Below, one piece after another: positions 51,687 through 59,868 of a stretch of 64,000 nt of DNA. This DNA comes from Schlegelella_A sp036263655 (GTDB taxonomy: Bacteria > Pseudomonadota > Gammaproteobacteria > Burkholderiales > Burkholderiaceae_C), in the NCBI GenBank assembly GCA_036263655.1, contig DATAGP010000031.1, positions 40,352 to 104,351 of the forward strand, in the 5' to 3' direction. The notes beneath the pieces are model-generated. The model searched no databases. It saw only the letters and a list, made by a program, of their open reading frames with translations, and was not told the origin of the DNA. Position 1 is the stretch's first letter. Every line of letters begins with the position of its first letter. The position numbers and the translations under genes were made by a program.

Positions 51687-51758
51687 CCCCTCCATCGGGC
51701 GGACAGCTTGCGGCAGGCGCCGCCTGTCACCACCTGCTGCTCACGTCGAACGTTAGAC
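51681..51758 (+). repeat. attC site (78 bases) before the OsmC-like gene
   Basis: Left core GCCTGAC (51681-51687, one mismatch), right core GTTAGAC (51752-51758). The ends match the other sites (CCATCGGGCGGAC, GTCGAAC) while the middle differs, showing an independent cassette origin. Confidence 0.8.
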
Positions 51759-51782
51759 CCACATGTTCAGCACGAGGAACGC

Positions 51783-52184
51783 ATGAGGATTTCTGCCGTC
51801 GTTCGCAATGCTTCGTCCCGCCATGAGGTGACCGTCTCTACCGCGGGCTCCGAGCAGTCGCTCACCGTGTCCGCCAAGCGGTCCGGCCAGGGTTCGAGCG
51901 TCAACGGCGGCGAGTTCCTCATGCTCGCGCTGGCCACGTGCTATTGCAACGACATCTACCGCGAAGCGGCAAGGCTCGGCTTGTCGGTGGAGTCGGTGGA
52001 GGTTGAAGCGGCCGCTGATTTCCCGGGCGTTGGGCTTGCAGCAACCAACATCACGTACAGAGCCAAGGTGTCGTCTGCCGCCTCGGCGGCCGAGATCGCC
52101 GAGCTCCTGCGCGTGACCGACGCCGTCGCCGAGGTTCACAACACCATCCGCTCAGGCGCGAGTGTCACGCTGGAGCAAGCCTAG
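51783..52184 (+). CDS. OsmC/Ohr-family protein
   Basis: The 133-residue protein resembles OsmC-type thiol proteins: GGEFLMLALATCYCNDIYRE carries the catalytic-cysteine helix, and the C-terminal part (AELLRVTDAVAEVHNTIRSG) is typical. The first active cysteine is in ATCYC; a second separate cysteine, as in true Ohr, is not evident, so peroxidase activity is uncertain. It follows an attC by 24 bases and could be a cassette gene. Confidence 0.72.
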   Translation: MRISAVVRNASSRHEVTVSTAGSEQSLTVSAKRSGQGSSVNGGEFLMLALATCYCNDIYREAARLGLSVESVEVEAAADFPGVGLAATNITYRAKVSSAASAAEIAELLRVTDAVAEVHNTIRSGASVTLEQA

Positions 52185-52228
52185 TCATGCGCGTGTCCGA
52201 CGCTAGACCGGGCAGAACCGATAGAGCC

Positions 52229-52624
52229 ATGCGCCACTTCGTCTCGGCCATGCTCGTTGTCGTCGGCATCATTCATCTCTTGCCCGCATCCGGTGTCCTG
52301 GGTGCCGAGCGTCTTGCCCAGCTTTACGGCATGTCCTTCGGCGAGCCGAACCTGACCCTGCTCATGCGCCACCGCGCAGTGCTCTTCGGGCTGCTCGGCG
52401 TGTTCCTCACTTTCGCGGCCTTCAAGCCGGCTTTTCAACCCATCGCGTTCGCTGCAGGGTTCGTCAGCGTGATCTCCTTCCTGTGGCTTGCATGGACCGT
52501 CGGCGACATGAACGCGGCGATTCGGCGTGTCGTCCTCGCCGACGTCGTGGCTCTCCTTTGTCTCGTGCTCGGGGCCGCAGCGCTGGCGTATGTGCATCGC
52601 GACGGCAAGTCCCCGGTGGTGTGA
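52229..52624 (+). CDS. Small four-helix membrane protein of unknown function
   Basis: The 131-residue protein has four hydrophobic segments (VSAMLVVVGIIHLLPASGVL, AVLFGLLGVFLTFAAF, IAFAAGFVSVISFLWLAWTV, VVLADVVALLCLVLGAAALA). I recall similar proteins labelled phosphopantetheine adenylyltransferase in databases, a label the sequence does not support, because no nucleotide-binding motif is present. It follows the OsmC-like gene by 44 bases. A CGCTAGAC string at 52201-52208 resembles a decayed attC right core. Confidence 0.68.
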   Translation: MRHFVSAMLVVVGIIHLLPASGVLGAERLAQLYGMSFGEPNLTLLMRHRAVLFGLLGVFLTFAAFKPAFQPIAFAAGFVSVISFLWLAWTVGDMNAAIRRVVLADVVALLCLVLGAAALAYVHRDGKSPVV

Positions 52625-52660
52625 CGCCACCGGGCCGGCAGCCCAGGGTCATCGGCCGCG

Positions 52661-52888
52661 TCACCTCCGCCAGTGATCCTTGCCATCGTCTGGCACCTGC
52701 TCGTGCAGCGGGTCGTCGCGTTCCGAGCCATCGCTGCTGCCCTCCTCGCCCGGCGGAATGCCGGCGGGCTCTCCCAGCATCCCCGAGCGCTCGCGCTCCC
52801 GTCTTTGCGGTTCCTCGGCGGCTGTCTGCTCGGGCGAGTCGTCGGGCCTGCCCGAACCAGACCCTTGTTCCGTGAGAGGCTGTTGCAT
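52661..52888 (-). CDS. Small hydrophilic, probably disordered protein
   Basis: The 75-residue product (starts MQQPLTEQGSGSGRPDDSPE) is rich in Glu, Asp, Ser, Gly and Arg with no hydrophobic core, as in stress-associated disordered proteins. AGGAG lies seven bases before its ATG, which supports it as a real gene. No family was recognised. It is the only minus-strand gene in this accessory stretch. Confidence 0.5.
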   Translation of the reverse strand: MQQPLTEQGSGSGRPDDSPEQTAAEEPQRRERERSGMLGEPAGIPPGEEGSSDGSERDDPLHEQVPDDGKDHWRR

Positions 52889-53218
52889 GGTCGTCTCCTG
52901 GTCGATGTGAGAGTGCCAGTAAAAGGCACATGCGCCGATCGGGCGAGCCGACAAGAGCGGGATCGGCTGTGGGAATCTGCTGGCACGGCTTTCACCCTGG
53001 CCGCGGGCATTCGCCATTCAGCTGTCGCCCGACCGCTCCATCGCCGGCCATGCTGCAACGGCGAGCCTGCCCGTGGCGGCTGACGGGGACTCTTTTGACG
53101 CTCGCCCCCACCTTCAGCACAATCGATCTCTGTTCCGCTGTTCCCACCTGTCTCTCCAGCTGTTTCCGCGCCTGGATGCCGGAGGGTCGTCGCTTCACTC
53201 TCCTTGCGAGCTCCAACG
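52889..53218. other. Gap without a recognised gene
   Basis: These 330 bases hold only short frame artefacts and presumably the promoters of the small disordered protein (minus) and the membrane protein (plus). No attC or repeat was found. Confidence 0.5.
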
Positions 53219-53596
53219 ATGAGCTTCAGCGTCGTTGCCGTTGCCACGTCGATCGTCGCCATCCTGCTCGGACTGGGCTGGCTGTTCGCCGGGCGTTTGG
53301 TTCTCAAGCGCTGGGGCATCGAAGCCGACTCGGGCGGTCTGCTCGTCGGTCGAAGGCTCGGAGTCACCTACCTCGCCTTTGCCATCGTCTTGCTCCTTGG
53401 CAGCCAAGCGCCGCCCTCGCCGCTGCGTTCAGCACTTTCGGCCGCCATGTTGGTCGGGCTTCTGCTGCTGGCCTTGTTGGGCGTGTTCGAATTGCGGGCT
53501 CGCCGTGCCAGCCGTGGAATTCTGATCAGTGTTGCGGTCGAGGCCGTTCTGGCCCTTGGGTTCGCCTGGGTGCTTTTCGCACGACCACCCGGGTGA
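53219..53596 (+). CDS. Small membrane protein of unknown function
   Basis: The 125-residue protein has four hydrophobic segments (VVAVATSIVAILLGLGWLFA, VTYLAFAIVLLLGS, LSAAMLVGLLLLALLGVFEL, ISVAVEAVLALGFAWVLFA), separated by short charged loops. It resembles uncharacterised inner-membrane proteins of similar size. No operon partner is evident. Confidence 0.6.
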   Translation: MSFSVVAVATSIVAILLGLGWLFAGRLVLKRWGIEADSGGLLVGRRLGVTYLAFAIVLLLGSQAPPSPLRSALSAAMLVGLLLLALLGVFELRARRASRGILISVAVEAVLALGFAWVLFARPPG

Positions 53597-53716
53597 CCCT
53601 CGCATTCGCACGCGACGCGTGAAATTTCAAGACGGCGATCTCTGCACGCGCATGTGTTGTGAATACGTCTCTTGGACCGCTTCCCATAAGACGCACAGAC
53701 CAGGCAATCCACCTCC

Positions 53717-54115
53717 ATGCTCAAGACCTACATCGGCAGCTGTCATTGCGGCGCAGTCAAGTTCGAAGCGGAGCTCGACCTCACGCAGACGTCCTATCGC
53801 TGCAACTGCTCCATCTGCCGGCGCACCCGGTTCTGGCCCGCAGTCGCGACGCCGGATCGGTTCCGGCTGCTGGCAGGCGAAGCTCAGCTCACCGAGTACA
53901 GGTTCAGCACAAGGAAGAACGTGCACTTCTTCTGCAAGGCCTGCGGCGTGCGGCCGTTCGGCGTCGGGACGGAGACCCCCATCGGAAAGATGTACGGCGT
54001 CAACCTCGGTTGCCTGGCGGGGGTCACCGAGAAGGAGCTCTCCCAGATCCCGATCACCTACATCGATGGCGCCCATGACCGGTTCTCTCCGCCCGAGCAC
54101 GTTTCGCACCTGTGA
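53717..54115 (+). CDS. GFA-family zinc protein (glutathione-dependent formaldehyde-activating type fold)
   Basis: The 132-residue protein has the GFA cysteine pattern: GSCHCGAVKFE, then CNCSICRRT and CKACGVRPF, which bind structural and catalytic zinc in Gfa and CENP-V homologues. Most members have no proven activity on formaldehyde, so the reaction is open. It precedes the ABM-type gene by 42 bases; both are plus strand. Confidence 0.82.
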   Translation: MLKTYIGSCHCGAVKFEAELDLTQTSYRCNCSICRRTRFWPAVATPDRFRLLAGEAQLTEYRFSTRKNVHFFCKACGVRPFGVGTETPIGKMYGVNLGCLAGVTEKELSQIPITYIDGAHDRFSPPEHVSHL

Positions 54116-54157
54116 GGCTCGCACGCACCCGACCTGTCATCACGTGGAGGTTCGCCC

Positions 54158-54532
54158 ATGAAGCATGCAGTCATCGGAACCCTCGAGGTGAAGCCCGGCA
54201 CCCGCGACGAGGTTCTCCGCGCGGTCCTGGCGCATCGAGAGCGCAGCTTGCGAGATGAGCCCGGCACATTGCAGTTCGAAGTCCTGATCCCGAACAAGGA
54301 CGAGAACAAGATACTGTTGTTCGAGCTCTATACCGATACTGCGGCGTTCGAGGCGCACTTCCATCACGGAGCCAGCATGGCTCAGGCGAAGAAGGAAATC
54401 GGGCACCTCATGGTGTCGCTCACCGGCGTTCACTCGACGCTTGCCGTCGAGCACCACCGGTTGTCGCCTGCTCGCCGCGTGGACGCGAAGCCCGGTGCGG
54501 ACGACGTCCCGGCTGGGTCGTCCTCGAGGTGA
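54158..54532 (+). CDS. Putative quinol monooxygenase (ABM family)
   Basis: The 124-residue protein has an ABM domain in residues 1-95: IGTLEVKPGTRDEVLRAVLA, RDEPGTLQFEVLIPNKDENK and LFELYTDTAAFEAHFHH. The last 25 residues (RRVDAKPGADDVPAGSSSR) are hydrophilic and not part of the fold. The ABM domain suggests a quinone- or small-aromatic-modifying activity; the substrate is unknown. Confidence 0.78.
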   Translation: MKHAVIGTLEVKPGTRDEVLRAVLAHRERSLRDEPGTLQFEVLIPNKDENKILLFELYTDTAAFEAHFHHGASMAQAKKEIGHLMVSLTGVHSTLAVEHHRLSPARRVDAKPGADDVPAGSSSR

Positions 54533-54562
54533 TCTTCGTCCGCACCGGCAGAGGTACACGCC

Positions 54563-55018
54563 ATGGGTACGCATGCACCATCGACCGAGGATCGAGCGTT
54601 CCGGACGTCCTTCGAAGCCGGCGAGGTCGCTCCAGCGGCGTTCGATCACGCCGCTCACTTGCGCCTTGCGTACGTCTACGTGGCAGAACACGGCGCCGCG
54701 GCGGCGCGACAGCACATGCGTCAGGCGCTGCTCGGCTTTCTCGCCGCACACCGGATTCCCGAAGGCAAGTTCCACGAGACGCTCACCAGCTCCTGGGTGC
54801 AGGCCGTGAGTCACTTCATGGACCGGTCATCGAGCTCGTCGTTCGCCGAGTTCGCGGCCAAGAGCCAGCCGCTGCTCGACAGCAAGATCATGCTCACCCA
54901 CTACTCTGCACAGACGCTGTTCTCGGCCGAGGCGCGCGCGTCCTACGTCGAGCCCGACCTTCAGGCCATCCCGCCGAAGCCGGGCGACGCGTCGAACCCG
55001 CCAGACAACGTCGTCTAG
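54563..55018 (+). CDS. Conserved hypothetical protein
   Basis: The 151-residue helical protein (FEAGEVAPAAFDHAAHLRLA, then FLAAHRIPEGKFHETLTSSW) matches a family I recall only as hypothetical; the His-containing FDHAAHLR motif could bind a metal. Its TAG stop lies in GTCTAGCCCTTCATCGATCG at 55013-55032, which resembles an attC left half. Confidence 0.65.
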   Translation: MGTHAPSTEDRAFRTSFEAGEVAPAAFDHAAHLRLAYVYVAEHGAAAARQHMRQALLGFLAAHRIPEGKFHETLTSSWVQAVSHFMDRSSSSSFAEFAAKSQPLLDSKIMLTHYSAQTLFSAEARASYVEPDLQAIPPKPGDASNPPDNVV

Positions 55019-55035
55019 CCCTTCATCGATCGCAC
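55013..55035 (+). repeat. attC-like left half at the right edge of the accessory region
   Basis: GTCTAGCCCTTCATCGATCG (from 55013) matches the left ends of the array's attC sites at most positions. No right core follows. It suggests the cassette array once reached at least to here. Confidence 0.45.
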
Positions 55036-55054
55036 ATCCACCAAGGTGACTCAC

Positions 55055-55446
55055 ATGGTTTCGTTCCTGGACCCGACGTCCGTGCACAAGCCCGGCCCCG
55101 CCTACAGCCACTCGGCCGTCGTTCCGGCCGGCACCGAGCTGGTGTTCCTCTCGGGACAGGTCGGCGTGCGGCCCGACGGCTCGACGTCGGCCGCCGTCGC
55201 CGAGCAGGCCGAGCAGGTGTTCGCCAACATCTCGGCGATCCTCGAGGCGCACGGGCTGGGGACGAGCGCGCTCGTCAAGCTGACGACCTTCCTGGTCGCC
55301 GGCCAGGACATCCAGGCCGTTCGCGCGGCGAGGTCCCGGTTCCTCGGCGCGCATCGCCGGCGTCGACGCTGGTCTGTGTCTCGCAACTCGCCGATCCCGC
55401 GTGGCACGTCGAGGTGGAGGCGATCGCGGCGCGATCGGCCGCGTAG
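55055..55446 (+). pseudogene. RidA-family protein gene, frameshifted
   Basis: From ATG 55055 the frame reads a RidA/YjgF-type enamine deaminase (VVPAGTELVFLSGQVGVRPD, then EQVFANISAILEAHGLGTSA) up to FLGAH near 55350. The normal ending (STLVCVSQLADPAWHVEVEA, stop at 55446) continues in another frame. One extra C in the CGCCGG run near 55352 would restore the full protein of about 131 residues. RidA hydrolyses reactive enamine/imine intermediates. The lesion may be real or a homopolymer sequencing error. Confidence 0.85.
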
Positions 55447-55491
55447 GCGAACCAGGGCGGCGTTCACCGCGCCCTCTCGCAAGCACGACCC

Positions 55492-58400
55492 CTACAAGCC
55501 GCACGCCACGCGCATGCGCTTGTACTCCGCCACATCCGGCTTCAGCTTGACGTAGTCCGCGTCGGCCTTGCCGAGCTTCTTCGCCGCGGCGGCGAGCTTG
55601 TCGAACTGGCGCTGCCAGAGGGCGTAGATGTCCGCCAGCTCGGTCACGCCGTCGATGCCGAGCTTCAGGTTGTCGTTGTAGAAGCGCTTGCTGCTGCCGA
55701 GCGACTCGCGCAGCCGCGCGAGCACGCGCTCGGCGACCTCGGGGTACTTCTGCAGCTCGAACGCGAGGCGCTGGTAGTCGTGCCGGGTGGCGTCGTCCTC
55801 GTCCTTGGCGCTGGTCGCGCCCGACACCTTGCGCATCGTCGCGAGCAGCTCCTGCTTGCGCTCGTTGATGGCCGCCATCATCTCGATCTGCGAGGCGTTC
55901 TGGCTGAAGTCCTCGGCCTGGCGCACGTCGAGCAGCATCTTCTCGAGTCGCTGGAACTGCTGCTGTCCCCACGCGGTGGCGGCAGCCGGGCCATCGGCCG
56001 CGGCCTTCTCCTCGACGGCGCCGGCGCACCCGGCCAGCACCAGCTCGTCGTAGGCCTTGGCGTGCGCCTTGAGGCTCTTCGGGAACTCGCTGCGCCGGCC
56101 GATCGAGACGCTGCCGCCCGGCCGCGCCAGCCGAATGAGCACGTCCATGCGCCGGCCCTTGTCGGCGCCGACGAACGCCGCCAGCTCGTCGGCGACCCAG
56201 GCCGGGTCGGACTTGCCCACGCGCGCGATGTCGCGCCCGAGCGCCGACCACTGCAGGATCGCCTTCTGGTCGCCGATGCCCCAGGACAGGTCGCTCCAGG
56301 CACGCGCGTCGGCGGCCTTGTCGACGATCCGGCGGATGTCCTCCTTGCCGAGGCGCATGCCGTGCACCGTCTTCTCGTCGGTGTCGGGCGTCTCCTTGCC
56401 CGCGATCTGCTCGAGCGCACCGGCCGCCTTCTCGTCCTGCTCCTCGTCGTCGCCGATGCCGAGCGCGCCCTTGACCTTGGCCAGGAGGTTGCTCGACTTG
56501 CGCTCGCGCTGCATGTCGAGCGAGACGTTGCCCTGGCCATCGCGCCTGGAGGTCGCGGTGTCTGTCCTCGAGTCGGACGCGCGCAGGAACTCGCCGATGC
56601 CGGCGCTGCCGCCGACCTCCTGCGAGCCGACGACCGCACTGTCGATGAGCCGGCCGTCGCCGCCCGTCTTGCGGGTGCGGCCGACCTTGCCCTTGCTGCC
56701 GAGCGACAGGTCGGCCGGGCCGACGTTGAACTCGGTGCCGCTGGAGCTGCCGGACTCGCTGCCGGTGGTCGTCTGCCTGAGCTTGATGCGGCCCTTGTTC
56801 GCGTCGATGAAGGCCTGCTGCTCGGCGGCCGTCCTGCAGGCGCGGAACCTGGCCAGCAGCTCGCCCTTCGGATCGTCGGCCTTCTCGATCGTGACGAGGA
56901 AGCCGACGGAGGTCTTCATCTCGACGCCGCCGCGGACCATCATGCCGGTGAGGCCGGTGTCGACGCCGAGGCCGCCCGAGCTTCCTTCGGAGTCCTCGCG
57001 GTTCGTCTCCACCTCGAGTCCGCCGCCCTGCGTCCGTGTCAAACGGGTCGACGACTTGCGGCCGCGCCGGGTGTCGACCTCGCCCTTGATCGCCTTGAAG
57101 TTGCCCTTCGCGCCGACCGAGCCCTCGAGCTCGTCGGCGAAGGTCGCCGAGTCGCCTTCGGTCGCGCCGAGCGTCTCGTCGACCGACCGGCCGTCCCACA
57201 TCGCCTGGGCGATGCTCCAGCCCTGCCTGGCGCCGGCGGCCAGGATCGCCAGCTCCTTGTCGGTGGCGGCCGCCGCGTCGCCCTTGGCCGACTTCTCGAG
57301 CGCGCGGACGTAGGCGTCGAGCTCCGCTTCGGGAAGGTGCTTGACGTACTCCATGGACGCCGAGCGCTTGACCGACGCCGAGACCCCGCCCTTGCTCTTC
57401 GCCTTCGGATCCGACTTCTTGTCGTAGCCGATGCCGAGGGCGATGCCGGCGGTGAAGTCGGCATGCACGACGACCGGATGGAGGCCGCGCGCGTCCGGCT
57501 CCTTGATCTGGCAGGTGACGACGCCGCCGAACGTCAGCCTGGCGTTGCTCTGCGCGCCGCTCTTGCGCGAGCGGGCGACGCCGCCCGACCGCTCGGCCAT
57601 CGCGCCGGTGCCCTTGTCGCCGGCAAGGATGCCCTGCTTCGCGCCGGCGGAATAGGTCGTGCCGGTGCCGCCCGCGTCGGTCGCGGTGTAGGACGCGCCC
57701 CGGGAGACGACTGCCTTGCCGTCGCCCCGCTCGACGCCGCCGGAGACGGTGGTCGATGTCGACGAGCCGTCGCGTCGCTCGACCGTCTTCGTGTTCGACA
57801 GCGTGGCGGCATTTGGGCCGACCTCGACGGCGGTCTTCTTCTCGACCGACAGCTTGCGTCCGTCGCTGCCCTCGAACTGCGACGTCTTCGTGCGCTCGCC
57901 GGCGAGACCTTGCGTCGACACGTTCAGCTTGGTCGCGCGGCCCTGCTTCAGCGTGCCGCCGGCGGTGGTGCGTTCCTCCTCGCGCGCGCGGCCGACGGTC
58001 AGGCCGTCGGGGCCGAGCGCCGCCGTGTCGGTGGTCTTCTCGATCCGCGCGACGCCGCCGGCGACCTTCGACTTGGTGGTCGTGATCTTCTTTTCGCCGG
58101 GCTTCGCACCGTCGGGGTGAAGGTCCAGCTCGGTCGTCTCGGCGAGGTCGCCGACCTGCCCGCTGCGGACGAGCGCGCGCTTGCGCGCGTCCTCCTTGGC
58201 GAGCGGATCCGCCAGCACCTGCAGATCGTCCCAGGCGATCTTCTGACGCTGCGCCGCCGCCTCGACCTTGGCGTCCAGCTCCGCCTTGGCCTCTTCCAGC
58301 TCCTCCTTGCGGCGGCTGCCGCCGGCAGCGGCGATCTCCTTCTCGAGCCTGGCCTGCTGCGCCAGCAGGGTCTCGTGCGCCGCGTACGCTGCCTGGTGCT

Positions 58401-58827
58401 TGCGATCGGCGGCGGCGATGTCCGTTTTCGAGGACATGGGCGCGGGCGCGGTCGGCCCCGACGCCGCCACGGCGGCACGCGCCTTGTCGAGCTCGATCAG
58501 CGCCTTGCCCAGCAGCACGACCTGCGCCGCCGCGTCGCCCTGAACCTTGCCGGCTTCGCGGCGCTTGTCCTGCACCGCCCCCATCGCTGCGGCCAGCGTG
58601 CGCTTGCTCGCCTCGTCGTGCAGCCGGGCCTGCAGCCGGACCGCTTCGCTCCAGGCGCTGTCGAGACGCGCCGTCACCGCCGGCAGGTGGCCGGCCATCT
58701 TCTGCTGCGGGATCGGATCGCGCCTTGCCGTCTTGCCGTTGGCGATCGACGCGCCGGATGCCTTCGGCGCCGCCCCGGCGGCGTCTCGCCTCGGTTGCGG
58801 AAGCTTGAGAGCGTCGAGCAGGCCCAT
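55492..58827 (-). CDS. Large (1,111-residue) protein of unknown function
   Basis: No family was recognised. Residues about 1-240 are Ala/Lys/Glu-rich and helical (ARLEKEIAAAGGSRRKEELE, likely coiled coil). About 240-470 is rich in Thr, Ser, Gly and Lys, with repetitive strand-like sequence. The centre (about 470-760) has blocks such as VVVHADFTAGIALGIGYDKK and TGLTGMMVRGGVEMKTSVGF, and the C-terminal 350 residues are again helical and charged, ending near Tyr/Lys-rich helices. There is no signal peptide. AGGAGGGATC lies before the ATG, supporting the start and the strand; the long opposite-strand frame has no such site. A strong terminator ends just 24 bases upstream, an odd arrangement. Confidence 0.8.
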   Translation of the reverse strand: MGLLDALKLPQPRRDAAGAAPKASGASIANGKTARRDPIPQQKMAGHLPAVTARLDSAWSEAVRLQARLHDEASKRTLAAAMGAVQDKRREAGKVQGDAAAQVVLLGKALIELDKARAAVAASGPTAPAPMSSKTDIAAADRKHQAAYAAHETLLAQQARLEKEIAAAGGSRRKEELEEAKAELDAKVEAAAQRQKIAWDDLQVLADPLAKEDARKRALVRSGQVGDLAETTELDLHPDGAKPGEKKITTTKSKVAGGVARIEKTTDTAALGPDGLTVGRAREEERTTAGGTLKQGRATKLNVSTQGLAGERTKTSQFEGSDGRKLSVEKKTAVEVGPNAATLSNTKTVERRDGSSTSTTVSGGVERGDGKAVVSRGASYTATDAGGTGTTYSAGAKQGILAGDKGTGAMAERSGGVARSRKSGAQSNARLTFGGVVTCQIKEPDARGLHPVVVHADFTAGIALGIGYDKKSDPKAKSKGGVSASVKRSASMEYVKHLPEAELDAYVRALEKSAKGDAAAATDKELAILAAGARQGWSIAQAMWDGRSVDETLGATEGDSATFADELEGSVGAKGNFKAIKGEVDTRRGRKSSTRLTRTQGGGLEVETNREDSEGSSGGLGVDTGLTGMMVRGGVEMKTSVGFLVTIEKADDPKGELLARFRACRTAAEQQAFIDANKGRIKLRQTTTGSESGSSSGTEFNVGPADLSLGSKGKVGRTRKTGGDGRLIDSAVVGSQEVGGSAGIGEFLRASDSRTDTATSRRDGQGNVSLDMQRERKSSNLLAKVKGALGIGDDEEQDEKAAGALEQIAGKETPDTDEKTVHGMRLGKEDIRRIVDKAADARAWSDLSWGIGDQKAILQWSALGRDIARVGKSDPAWVADELAAFVGADKGRRMDVLIRLARPGGSVSIGRRSEFPKSLKAHAKAYDELVLAGCAGAVEEKAAADGPAAATAWGQQQFQRLEKMLLDVRQAEDFSQNASQIEMMAAINERKQELLATMRKVSGATSAKDEDDATRHDYQRLAFELQKYPEVAERVLARLRESLGSSKRFYNDNLKLGIDGVTELADIYALWQRQFDKLAAAAKKLGKADADYVKLKPDVAEYKRMRVACGL

Positions 58828-58850
58828 GCGGATCCCTCCTGGTCCGGACG

Positions 58851-58880
58851 TGAAAAAGCGGTCCCGCGGGACCGCTTCCG
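58851..58880 (-). terminator. Rho-independent terminator between cytochrome c4 and the large unknown gene
   Basis: The perfect 22-base palindrome at 58856-58877 (arms AAGCGGTCC and GGACCGCTT round CGCG) is followed on the minus strand by five T (58857-58853, partly in the stem). It lies between the cytochrome c4 stop (58961) and the start of the large gene (58827). Confidence 0.85.
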
Positions 58881-58960
58881 ATTGCATCAGACCCGGGGCC
58901 GTGCCGAACGTCCCTTTCGCACAACCGCGGCGCAGGAATGAGGAGGCGGCCGAAGCCCCT

Positions 58961-59779
58961 TCAGCGGAACTGCGTCTGCTGGACCGTCTTGAGCTCGCTC
59001 GGCAGCTCCGCCAGGTACTTCGACATTGCCTTCAGCTCGGCATGCGTGAACGGGCGCGCCATGCCCATCATGATGGCGTTGTTGCGCCCGGAGTAGCGGT
59101 TGTTGTCGGTCTGGTAGGCCTTCAGCGCCACGTACAGGTAGTCGGCGTACTGGCCGGCGAGCTTCGGGTACGTCGGGTCGATGGGCGCGGCGTAGTTCGC
59201 GCCATGGCACGAGGCGCAGTTGGCCTGCGCCAGGAGCTTCGCGACCTGCGGCGACGGCTCGCGCGCCGGCTTGGCCGGCACCGGCTGCGCGCCCTGCTTG
59301 CCCAGCTGCTCGTAGTAGGCGGCGATGTCGGCCATGTCCTGATCGGACAGCGTCGTCGCGATCGCCCGCATCGTCGGGTGCTTGCGCTCGCCCTTGCGAT
59401 AGCCCGCCAGGGCCGCGACGATGTAGCCGGCGGTCTGGCCGGCGATCTTCGGCACCTTGTAGATCTCGGGGAAGCTCGCCTGGTAGCCGGAGATGTTGTG
59501 GCAGCCGATGCACGAGGCGATCTTCGTCGCGCCCGCAGCGGGGTCGCCCGGCCGCGGACCCTGGGCCGCCGTGGGCGCGGCGGGGGCGGCCTGGGCCGGC
59601 GTCGAGGTCGCAGCAGGGGCCGGTGCCGAGCCCGCGACGTCGGCCGGCCTGGCCGCCGTGCCCTGGGCCAGCGCCGCGCCGCCGACCGCGACGCCGCAGG
59701 CCAGCGCGAGCCACGCAGTGGCCTCCGCGAACGCCTGCCGAAGGGCCGTCGGAGTCGTCGATGCGGGCGGCTTCTTCAT
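58961..59779 (-). CDS. Di-heme cytochrome c4
   Basis: The 272-residue protein has a signal-like N-terminus (AWLALACGVAVGGAALA), a Pro/Ala linker, and two heme domains: CIGCH with the distal segment FPEIYKVPKIAGQTAGYI, and CASCH with YPKLAGQYADYLYVALKAYQ, ending MMGMARPFTHAELKAMSKYL. Cytochrome c4 passes electrons from the bc1 complex to terminal oxidases in the periplasm. ATG 59779 gives a normal signal peptide; a TTG at 59812 is less likely. Confidence 0.93.
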   Translation of the reverse strand: MKKPPASTTPTALRQAFAEATAWLALACGVAVGGAALAQGTAARPADVAGSAPAPAATSTPAQAAPAAPTAAQGPRPGDPAAGATKIASCIGCHNISGYQASFPEIYKVPKIAGQTAGYIVAALAGYRKGERKHPTMRAIATTLSDQDMADIAAYYEQLGKQGAQPVPAKPAREPSPQVAKLLAQANCASCHGANYAAPIDPTYPKLAGQYADYLYVALKAYQTDNNRYSGRNNAIMMGMARPFTHAELKAMSKYLAELPSELKTVQQTQFR

Positions 59780-59811
59780 GGTGGCGGATGCGTCTGGCTG
59801 CGTCGAGTGCA

Positions 59812-59847
59812 AACCGCGAATTATAGGGGGCCCCTATACTGAAACCA
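59812..59847. promoter_or_regulatory. Divergent promoter region of cytochrome c4 and moxR
   Basis: On the minus strand an exact TATAAT (59825-59820) is about 40 bases from the cytochrome start. On the plus strand TATACT (59835-59840) is about 29 bases from the moxR start. Between and across them runs a small palindrome ATAGGGGGCCCCTAT (59823-59837), which could be a regulator site. Neither -35 box is clear. Confidence 0.5.
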
Positions 59848-59868
59848 CTCTCGCCGACCCCGCTGCAC

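Larger units (their letters stand above)
46621..51758. mobile_element. Integron-type cassette array without integrase (CALIN)
   Basis: Open reading frames alternate with attC sites: four of 78 bases sharing a near-identical core at 47507, 48274, 48902 and 49594, a diverged 78-base site at 51681, and a degenerate 66-base site at 51246. An isolated right-half core (GTTAGGC) lies at 46621. Each attC has outer GTCTAAC/GTTAGAC-type cores. Cassette genes are visibly less GC-rich than the flagellar genes. No integrase gene of about 1 kb fits in the 248 bases left of the array or elsewhere in the window. The uniform attC sites suggest derivation from one chromosomal integron. It fits the class called CALIN. 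Confidence 0.88.

Noticed and set aside
55780..58941. 1,053-residue plus-strand open frame
   Set aside because: It is antisense to the 1,111-residue gene, which has a strong ribosome site and normal composition. The plus frame has neither.
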